A stretch of DNA of 64,000 bases. Source: Panopea generosa. Its lineage: Eukaryota; Mollusca; Bivalvia; Adapedonta; Hiatellidae. Of this stretch, positions 56,210 to 64,000 are shown one piece after another (the first letter of the stretch is position 1; every line of letters starts with the position of its first letter). A program made the position numbers and the translations under genes. The notes beneath the pieces were generated by a model, which was not told where the DNA came from, did not search any database, and was given only the letters and a program-made list of their open reading frames with translations. The stretch covers positions 8,088,995 through 8,152,994 of the forward strand of contig CM055905.1 of assembly GCA_029582155.1 (NCBI GenBank), given 5' to 3'.

Positions 56210-56969
56210 GTAGGTTTACTTTTAATGATCACCGAATGTTCTATTTTATTGCATGACACTTCCTGATGTTGTTAAAATCTGTTTAAAACGCACTCACCTA
56301 ATCAGCTGCTAATATGGTACATGTATACAGTATGCTTTACCGCAGCTAGACAACATTGCCTTCACTTTAAACCAGTTTAAAATTTAAAAAAACTATCTGA
56401 AAGTAACTGTTATATGAATGTGCATTTTGTTAAAAACTGTAACGCTAGGAGTGGGGGAGGTGGATCTAACAGCATTTCAAGTCCGTGCATTATGTGGAGT
56501 CCCACAGGGGCTAGTGTCAACATACAGCCTATATATATATCAGTGGTGGATGCAAGATTTTAGTTTAAAGGGTGCAGCGCAACAGGCACGCATTTATTTT
56601 CAGTAGAAGTCGGGGGCGTATTCAGGATTTCAATTTAGAGGGGGCTCGCAGATGCGGATCCAGGAATTGATGTTACGGGGCAAATATATTTAAGTGAGTG
56701 TATATACATTTATAACTTAATTATTTTAAATAAAGATGAAAATAATGACGTGAATACCTTGAATTTTTTTATAAACTTTTTTAAAAAAAAAATGTCGCTA
56801 GACAGGCTCAAATGTTAGACCTTTAGATAGACAGGCACACGCCTTACCTATTACGCTAAAGTACCTCTTAGACATTGAGCATTTATTCACACAATCATAG
56901 CACATCACTCTCTTGCTAGGAGCAGGTCGATGGCATATTGTTGTTCTGTCTAAATCGTTTCATTTTTTA

Positions 56970-57330
56970 GCTCTACTGGCCAAAGGCCAGAAGTGCTTAT
57001 GCAATGGCGCATTGTCTGTCGTCCGTCGTCTGTTGTCTGACGTCTGTCGTCTGTTAGCAGCAATTTCTCTGAAACCACTTAGCCAATTAAACTGTAACTT
57101 CACATGGGTGTTTCTATTGCAAAGGAGACTATACAGAAGATTTTATTTTTCGATCTGAAATTCAAGATGGCAGCCCTTACTAAGAATAGTCCAAATCTTA
57201 AAAAATCATCTTCTCATGAACGGCCCAACAGATTTTCAAAATGTTTATGTTGTAATGATGACCCACTATAGTTTTGTTAAATTTGTTCAAATAGTGTCCC
57301 TAGGGTTAAATATGACCACGCTCCGAGAGT
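56970..57330 (+). repeat. dispersed repeat with 'gtccgtcgtctgttgtctg' block
   Basis: 'actggccaaaggccagaagt', 'cgcattgtctgtcgtccgtc', 'tctgaaaccacttagccaat' and 'aacagattttcaaaatg' match the copy at 4571-4800 in order. Confidence 0.78.
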
Positions 57331-57465
57331 TCAATTAGGGGACACATGTCATTATAATTTTTTTTTTTTTTTTTTTTAAATGGAAATGATTTTGCCTATA
57401 TCTTCACAGAAGCATTGTTTGGTGAAGGAGGTTCAGGTTTGTAAAAATGACTGGGTTCCACTCTC

Positions 57466-59080
57466 TTAACCCTTTGCCTCATATAGGTATTATCATATCA
57501 ACCATGCTAACCAATACTGTGTACTCCTTATCTCAGTATCTGTCATGCTCAGGTAATGATAGCCAGATTACACTGTCCCCATGAAGGTATTAGGAACATG
57601 TTGATAATTTGACACCTTGCTACTTTAACACATTTCCAACATTAAGACTTCATTTGATGCTTTTTTGGTATATGGAAACTTTGTAGAGAAATTAATTCTC
57701 TTTGTCACAGTGTAAAGTTTAAAATTGTAAGGCAAATATTAAATGAATTCATTTCCAGAAATAAAAAAAGAAACATGTACAGCAATCAAAACTAGATCTA
57801 TATCTACATGTTTGTTTTATATTTTTTTTAAATGAAATAAACATAAAATTTAAATGTATATGCAAACTAGATCTACATAATAAAAACACAACACAAATCT
57901 AGTGTTTATTGGTGACCTCATGTGACAGTAAAATTCCATAAACAATGGAAACAAAGTTGCCTATAAAAAAAGTCTGATGCAATTTTCAATGTCCGTTTCA
58001 TCATTTGACATGTATGACCTATTTCCTTTCATAGTTTTGATATTTTATTTGTACACGCTGACGTGACGTCACTGAAATGTGACATTTAAAACTTAACACA
58101 CGGTTCCAAATTTAGGGTAATTTTATAGCAATCGTGTAGACGTCGTGTATAAAACATGTGCAGGATTTAATAAATACATGCATTATGGTTGTTCTTTATG
58201 CGTATGCTACGGAAATAATATGAATCTTTATTAAAAATTATCCCATCAATTACCATACTAGCGAGAAAACATATTTTCATTTTAATACGGTAAGAATTTT
58301 ATTTATTTTGAAAATACAATCAATCTGCTTGTGAAGCGATAATTTATAAATCTATTTGCGAGTATGCGGGTATGTTTCTAATTAACTACCCGATTGAAAA
58401 AAAATTGTTCGATCTTTCAAACACAGCGGGATTCTTATTTGATCTTTCTTAATTGGCAAAATCTTACCGTTATCAGTGATTTATTGCCCCCTGTTTGGTC
58501 AGTATGACACCGCGATTTACCCATGAATTTGTGTCAGCTGTGAAAACACAACAACTTCAAAAGTGTGCCGAAAGTCAGCTGCGTGTAAACATAGTTTTAT
58601 TTTCTGCCAAAGGTCACGCGGGATGCACATTTCCAAAAACACGAAAATAGACTGCTTCTGTTTTCAGAAAATTGTATTTGACCCTGATTTATTTTTAGAT
58701 TCCCGCGCAAATCATGGAAAATTCTAGCACTTTACATAATGCGACTGGGCGATGACCTTGCTTGATCACGCTTGACCCGTATGTTCGATTGGACGCTATT
58801 TTTATAAAAACTTTAAATAGTAACACTATGATGTCATGGGTAATTTTACTTGGGGAAATGTTATTTTACACAAATGTAAACTTCCTGTCGCGGAAAATGA
58901 AGTTGATGTGTGTTATTTTTGCGATTGAAATACACGGGCGTGAATTGTCGTGATCATGAGGCTATCGATAGAGGCGTGGAAAGTCGTCTCTGAGAGGCTA
59001 TCGATACAGGCGTGAAAAGTCGTCTCTGAGAGGCTCTCGATACAGGCGTGAAAAGTCGTCTCTATGAGGCATAGGGTTAA
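57466..59080. mobile_element. piggyBac-like non-autonomous element, 1.6 kb
   Basis: TTAA at 57466-57469 and 59077-59080 flank ends CCCTTTGCCTCATATAG and, complemented, CCCTATGCCTCATAGAG. TTAA duplication plus CCC ends is the piggyBac pattern and resembles the 290-bp element at 3047. Near the right end three 36-bp units ('gaggctatcgatacaggcgt', 'gaaaagtcgtctct') are repeated at 58960-59066. No transposase is present; the longest internal frame is short. It sits between the candidate first exon and the first coding exon of the Cupin_5 gene. Confidence 0.8.
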
Positions 59081-59149
59081 GGGGTCAGGAGGGGCCCCAA
59101 AAGAGTAAAAATTGGGAATTACTAAATTTATTTTCTTAAGAACCGGTAT

Positions 59150-59278
59150 ATAGCTAAATATATACATAAGTATATATATAAAATGTATATTGACACAATA
59201 TATAAAATGTATGTTGACACCATATATATATAAAATGTATGTTGACACCATATATATATAAAATGTATGTTGACACCA
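59150..59278. repeat. about 30-bp AT-rich minisatellite, 4 copies
   Basis: Unit 'atatataaaatgtatgttga' plus 'cacca', with shorter first units. Confidence 0.88.
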
Positions 59279-60098
59279 GCTCTGGTGATTTCCTGAATAT
59301 TAAAAAAAAGTTAAAATGGTTAGAACATCTATATCTAATTCACTTATTGCAATGCTGGATCTACTCTTTAACCTTCCCCCCTCCGCCATCCCAGATTTTT
59401 GTATTGTGCCGCCTTAGTCCACCCCCTTTAAGCTGAAATACTGCATTCGCCACTAATTTATATGATGTATATTGCCCCCTCCTAACTGAAATCCTGGATC
59501 TGCCCCTGAATTGGCCTGTCCCCTAGAAACAGATGCGCTACTGACTTTGGTAACCTGGGCTGGCTATGTGGCTGTTGATTAATCAGGAATTGCATAGTTT
59601 GCGCCCTCTGGCTCCTGCGATTATTGTTAGAGCAAAACCAAACATACACAAGTTATTAGTTGTATAATCGTAAGACCTCTGACGATTCTGTGCCTTGTTA
59701 ATTTTTGATAATTTTAATGTGGCTGTTGAATGATCAAAAACTGGTCTTGTGCCACTGACAAGTGCAGATCCAGGAAATGTTTTGTTTGGGGAGGGGGCTG
59801 TGTGATGGGAGAGAACACATTGGGTGCAAAGAAGGCAACAAAAAACTTAGTTGAAATTCAGGCTTGAAGAATATGGGGAAAAATAATATGTTTTTCAAAC
59901 TGGAGGGCTGGAGGGTAGTTTCAATACCGAAATTCAAATTCCCATTTCATTCCCACTTAACTTTTCAATTCGATGTTCATATTAAGTAGAAGCAATCAAA
60001 GGTAGTTATATTATTTTTAGGTTTGAGGGTGTACATATTTATACATGGTTACATACATGTGTGTAAAAATTACATATTTGATTTATCTAATATTTCAG
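59279..60098. other. non-coding, with 'gatccagga' repeat fragments
   Basis: Short dispersed fragments such as 'atcctggatctgcccctgaa' (59489) and 'agtgcagatccaggaaatgt' (59760) are related to 56560-56700. There is no exon before 60098. Confidence 0.45.
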
Positions 60099-60131
60099 TA
60101 AACTTTGCAGTATTCGTGTAAGTAGCAAAGT

Positions 60132-60256
60132 ATGAGTGAGGGAGATATAGAACGTTTAAAGACACAGCTTGGACTTGTACCCCATCCGTCTGGTTATGGG
60201 GCTTTCAAGGAGGAGTGGAAGGCAGACAGACAAGTGGCCTTTGTATCTAAAACCAG
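60132..60256 (+). CDS. Cupin_5 (DUF985) domain protein, exon 1
   Basis: ATG at 60132, first in frame after an acceptor-like TATTTCAG at 60098; donor CAG/GTAACT after 60256, leaving two bases. It encodes MSEGDIERLKTQLGLVPHPS and GYGAFKEEWKADRQVAF. The 'LGLVPHP-x-GG/YG' start is the typical opening of Cupin_5 proteins, which bind a small ligand in a jelly-roll barrel; their reaction is mostly unknown. The family's usual 'HPEGGYF' is here HPSGYGAF. Confidence 0.82.
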
Positions 60257-60309
60257 GTAACTCAACACAGTCTGGCTTTTGAGTGGTGTATTTCCATTGT
60301 TGACTACTT

Positions 60310-60565
60310 TTTTCTTCCTTTTTTAACTCACCATACCCAAAAGGTTCATGTGAACATTTCTGATTGCTTTTCTTCCTCTTGTCTTGTCTGACTTAAAGAT
60401 AAAGATATATGAAGTTGTGTGTGTCTAGTCTGTAACTTTAGTTTATAACTCTTAATATAGATTTAAATTCCTACCTATAAAATATGTCCTTTTATTTGGA
60501 CTACTAGGGTGGTGGGGAGGTGTGGGGGCAAATGATACTTACCAGTGACATTTATTGTTTAAACA
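60310..60565 (+). repeat. degraded end of the 'ggggggcatgtgacactt' element
   Basis: 'tgtgggggcaaatgatactt', 'accagtgacatttattgttt' matches the ends at 24270 and 28140. It is inside intron 1 of the Cupin_5 gene. Confidence 0.55.
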
Positions 60566-60659
60566 GTATTTCAGTTATACAATGGTTGTCAGTGCATCTT
60601 ATAATTCCTGGAATCCACTATGCTGTTAACATTACAAGACCTTATCTCTACTTCCCCAT

Positions 60660-61040
60660 ATATTCAGAGTTGAGTTTATGGCATCGTCCGATACCCACGG
60701 ATGTCAATTCCGATACTGTCCATCCATCACCCATGAGAAATTATGCTAGCTCTATGTCATTTTATTTGAAAAAAACAGAGTAAAATACAGCTAACGTTAC
60801 GTCCTATCAAAACGGTATTTGCATGAAACTAGCTTTGCAATAGGATAATGTATCCTTCATGAAATCGTGAAGGAACCAATCATATAGTTGCATCATGGCT
60901 TGTTAGAAACGACACAAAGCTAGTAATAATCCCACTGGTGATAAGTCGTGTAAATGGAGCGATCACATAACTCTCATCACTGAGGTCGTGAGTTTGTGAC
61001 CAATTTAACATTTTCAAAAATCCTGACATATTCCCTTTAA
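60660..61040 (+). repeat. dispersed element G copy
   Basis: 'ttatgctagctctatgtcat', 'tgcatgaaactagctttgca', 'gaaatcgtgaaggaaccaat' and 'acattttcaaaaatcctgac' are the reverse complement of blocks at 18110-18500. Here no 71-bp array has formed. Confidence 0.7.
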
Positions 61041-61099
61041 ACTCGGTTGAAAAGCTTTAAGGTAAATTTCATTGTACATAAATTATATATATATTTCAG

Positions 61100-61223
61100 T
61101 CATTCTGGTCCCCGTGCATCTGGCACGAGTATCTACTTCTTACTGCCAGCTCCACACTGTGTCAAGTGGCATAAACATCTGTCTGATGAAGGTTTCTTCT
61201 GGCACGCTGGAGGGAGGGTTAAG
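61100..61223 (+). CDS. Cupin_5 protein, exon 2 with the cupin metal-binding motif
   Basis: Acceptor TATATTTCAG before 61100 and donor AAG/GTAATG after 61223. The first base completes Ser and the exon ends in phase 0. It encodes SGPRASGTSIYFLLPAPHCV and KWHKHLSDEGFFWHAGGRVK. The WH-x3-SDE-x4-HAG order is the cupin motif 1 of this family, with the His, Glu and second His as expected ligand or metal residues. Confidence 0.9.
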
Positions 61224-61611
61224 GTAATGTGTATTCATTATATACAAGAATGGAGGTGATGTTATGCATCCGATAGTGTTGGCCACACATGCAATAAGTG
61301 GTGGGTTTGATCCCAGACTCTTCCTGATTTCCTATCAATAGCAATAGCAACACACTGGGCCTAAATTCATCATTAATTTGAGACTGAAAATCAAACCCAG
61401 ACTTCAAAATCTTACATTTTGAAGGACCATGTAAATATACAAGAATGGGTGAAATCTGTTGTCATGTAATATTTTCTGTTAAATAATTATTAAAATTGCT
61501 TGTTTCTAGTAAAGATATAATTATTTGCTTGTTCAATTTTAGTCTGAGTGTAAATCTCAGACTCAACATACTGATGAATTTTGGTCCAGTACTGGTTCTA
61601 CTCAAAAGGCT

Positions 61612-61865
61612 GGGCCAGGTTAGCTCAGTTGGTAGTGCATCTGACTACCAATCCAAGGGTCATTATGTGAATCCCTGCCCGGCAACAGTTGACATGATGA
61701 TTGATATACCACGTTGCATTTCATTTGTCTCTCGCCATTGATCCAAGTGGGAAAGTTATCAGTTACTTGTGGTGATTGGTGTGCTTGAGTACTGGTTAAC
61801 CTTTCAGGATCCGAGAAAAGAATGGTTAGATTAACTGATTATCTGTTATGAAGCTCTGAGTCTTA
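61612..61865 (+). mobile_element. SINE family A copy
   Basis: Head 'ggttagctcagttggtagtg', body 'aagtgggaaagttatcagtt', 'gagtactggttaacctttca'. It is in intron 2 of the Cupin_5 gene. A short SINE-like B-box piece also lies near 61295-61325. Confidence 0.85.
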
Positions 61866-62285
61866 CATGTTCTGGAACTTGCTACAAAAACAGTCATGTA
61901 TAACAGGCCGAAAATTCATTGTTTATTGAATATAAGCTAAGATGAGACATGTTGGAAGATGAACAAAGTTGTGGCATCTGCATTTATTATCCTTAATACC
62001 AAATACAAACTTTATTTTGTGTACAAAAACATTGTTACAAACAAACACTAGTCAGTATACTGTTGACCAGCTTGCTCTCCATTTACAGCAGCAAGCATAC
62101 AGATTGGGAAAAAAAAAAAATTGAATACAAAAAATGAAACCAGAATTGATATTTATAGAGCTACAGAACATCACTTTAATATTTATATCCAATACTCAAT
62201 AAGTTACTTCTTTTGGTGTGCATGACCAACAGTGGTCATATTTTTGCCGTCACTTGTGCGGAAACAAGATTACCCTGGGAGGACT

Positions 62286-62455
62286 TAATGTAGAGGGCCG
62301 TGTGGTAGAGTATGGAGCCAGGATCAGAGGGTCGTGGGATTCTCCGCCACAGCTATGTTTCGTGTCCTTGAGCAAGACACTTTATCTGCATATGCTTGAT
62401 GCTGTCTCTACCCAGGAAGACCTCGCGCGTGATTTGTCTAAGTTGTAATAACTTG
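62286..62455 (+). mobile_element. SINE family C copy
   Basis: 'gtggtagagtatggagccag', B-box-like 'gggtcgtgggattctccgcc', 'gagcaagacactttatctgc', 'atatgcttgatgctgtctct', 'acccaggaagacct' as in 7105-7255. Confidence 0.78.
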
Positions 62456-62558
62456 TTTCACAATTGAGGTAAAAAATTGAGTTGAAAAAATTAAAGTTAA
62501 ATGAGAATTCATACTGGTGGTTCCACTTTGTTTTAACTTCTTGTCATACATTGTCTAG

Positions 62559-62724
62559 ATACATATGATCCGAGGTGATGGTACACATGACAGTTACGTG
62601 TTGGGAGATGTTGTCAATAACCCTGAATGCATTGCACAGGTTGTGGTGCCCCATGACACATGGTACAGCGCAGAACTGGTTGACGATGCCAAATACAGCC
62701 TGTACAGTGCAGTTGTTATGCCAG
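62559..62724 (+). CDS. Cupin_5 protein, exon 3
   Basis: Acceptor TTGTCTAG before 62559 and donor CAG/GTAACC after 62724; phase 0 in, one base out. It encodes IHMIRGDGTHDSYVLGD and CIAQVVVPHDTWYSAELVDD, ending KYSLYSAVVMPG. The 'Q-x-VVP-x-x-TW-x-SA' and 'C/SAVVMPGF' blocks are the second half of the Cupin_5 barrel. The final strands (family 'GFEFEDFEL') need at least one more exon beyond position 64000, so the gene is partial here. Confidence 0.88.
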
Positions 62725-62809
62725 GTAACCATAACATTTGAATTAGAGTGTGGCATGTGTATGGACAGTTAAGTACGAGCATTATTTCTGAAATTCCTCA
62801 ATAGTTGAA

Positions 62810-62905
62810 GATGAAAAGAAAGGGTGTTGACTGTTCATGCTAGAGGTCATGGGTTCAATCCAAGGCTTAATCTGATGATCTTTCAAAACTGCTCAGTACT
62901 GGAAC
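62810..62905 (+). mobile_element. SINE head fragment
   Basis: 'gaggtcatgggttcaatcca' and 'tcagtactggaactc' resemble family C. Confidence 0.45.
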
Positions 62906-63084
62906 TCAGGGGGGTGGGGGTGTAGGGGAGCAATTCATAAAAAGCTGTGAGCTTACTTTGCAATCGAGCTAAGATAAGTAAGCATGCCCAGTAAATAAAG
63001 GTAAGTTTGATGTACAGAGTTTCACATGTTTATATCTCATGTGGCAAATGGTAAAAAATATACCTCATGAGCTTCCACATACAT

Positions 63085-63220
63085 GTACAGTCAAATCTGT
63101 AAGCAGTCATCTCTTTTGAACTGCCACTTCTCTTAAGCAACCACATTTGCTACTTGCCATTTCTATGCTTTCAGAGCAAAACAACCTGTCTTAAAAGGCC
63201 ACTTTTGCTCTTTAAAACAT
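63085..63220 (-). mobile_element. element E fragment
   Basis: 'acagtcaaatctgtaagcag', 'ttgccatttctatgctttca' and 'aacctgtcttaaaaggccac' match element E in reverse order. Confidence 0.65.
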
Positions 63221-63720
63221 TGTTAACTAAATGATTTTGGGTGTCAGAAACTACCTGTTTGTAAATGTAACTTAAAGAATTATAAAAATTCACTCTAATA
63301 AAATAGCAATATATCTGTTACATATACAATATTCCAATGTCAATTATTTGTATTTATTTCTCGTTATATTACACATCGATTTCAGTTTATTGCTCCTGAA
63401 AACAAAATAGATATCTTGTTAGTTTGATCATATTTTGTAGGATGGTTCTTAGTAACTTTAAGGTCTAAGTCTTGCCAGCATTTTAATATACATGTATTAA
63501 TTGAGCAGATGATAATTAGAAATGTCAATGTGTTTGATCCTCCACCATGGTCACGTGTTCTGACCTTGAACTGCAAGTAATATTACTACCTTAGACTGAT
63601 GTCACACTGACGTTTTTGGCTATAGAATGAAATTTTGTTACTCCACAAAATTGAATGTATCAAACTGTAATGTAGATACATGTGCCTCTTACACGTTTTG
63701 ACATTGTAACTAAAACTGCA

Positions 63721-63990
63721 GCGGTGGTCCTAGCTGGTAGAGCATCTGCCTCACATGCCGCCAGGTCATACCAAAGACTTGAAAAATGGTACTAGAAGCT
63801 TTCTCGCTTGGTGCTGAGCATTAAGAGGATAATTCTAGGTTTGGTTGGCCTGATTTCCATATAATGTGACTGGATTGGGTATCATACCATGTGTCCGTAG
63901 CATGATACTCCAGTGTGACTACTGTCTCAAGTAGACACAGTTGAGATATAACTGAAAAATTAATGAAAGTTGCATGGGCTTGTAAAATGA
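63721..63990 (+). mobile_element. SINE family D copy
   Basis: tRNA-like start 'gcggtggtcctagctggtag', 'agcatctgcctcacatgccg', then 'aatggtactagaagctttct', 'ggattgggtatcataccatg', 'tgtccgtagcatgatactcc' and 'aactgaaaaattaatgaaag', parallel to 38345-38645. Confidence 0.8.
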
Positions 63991-64000
63991 ATTGTGATTT

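Overview
The window looks like genomic DNA of an invertebrate animal, most likely a bivalve mollusc. It is strongly AT-rich and gene-poor. Protein-coding sequence sits in short exons with GT-AG introns of up to 10 kb. The space between exons is filled with tRNA-headed SINEs, inverted-repeat DNA elements, bivalve-style dispersed repeats and minisatellites. I see no bacterial or viral genes, no operons, no CRISPR array and no free-standing tRNA or rRNA gene. The species cannot be fixed from the sequence alone.

Three gene loci are supported. (1) About 1-30 kb, plus strand: a basic helix-loop-helix transcription factor of the SOHLH (spermatogenesis and oogenesis specific bHLH) type. I assembled it from eight exons whose codon phases all fit, with a stop at 29737, giving 406 codons; a further upstream exon at 1059-1151 is likely. 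One exon (23290-23384) was found because the flanking exons required it by phase. (2) 47-53 kb, minus strand: two tandem single-exon copies of an unrecognised protein with an N-terminal alpha/beta (possibly TIR-like) region, a 15-residue tandem repeat and C-terminal membrane segments. The copy at 47099-48457 is intact (452 aa). The copy at 51035-52556 has a one-base insertion that breaks the frame. (3) 60-64 kb, plus strand: the first three coding exons of a Cupin_5 (DUF985) protein that runs off the right edge.

Between these lie the mobile and repeated sequences. They include at least four tRNA-like SINE families (called A to D here), a 180-bp inverted-repeat element carrying ACAGTCAAACCTGT-type ends (E), a dispersed 'gtttctgatcagtaac' family (F), three insertions with TTAA-CCCT piggyBac-type ends, two elements with CAGTG or CAGGG ends, a pair of 0.6-kb long-terminal-inverted-repeat elements, and six minisatellites. 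Several minisatellites begin exactly at the ends of mobile elements.

The most interesting points are: the germline-type bHLH gene with an array of AGGTCAAGGTCA direct repeats (the DR0 site known for the germ-cell nuclear receptor GCNF) in its introns; a piggyBac-like end 8 bp from a splice donor of that gene; the nested insertion at 19242-20475; and the tandem membrane-protein pair with different coding-repeat numbers.
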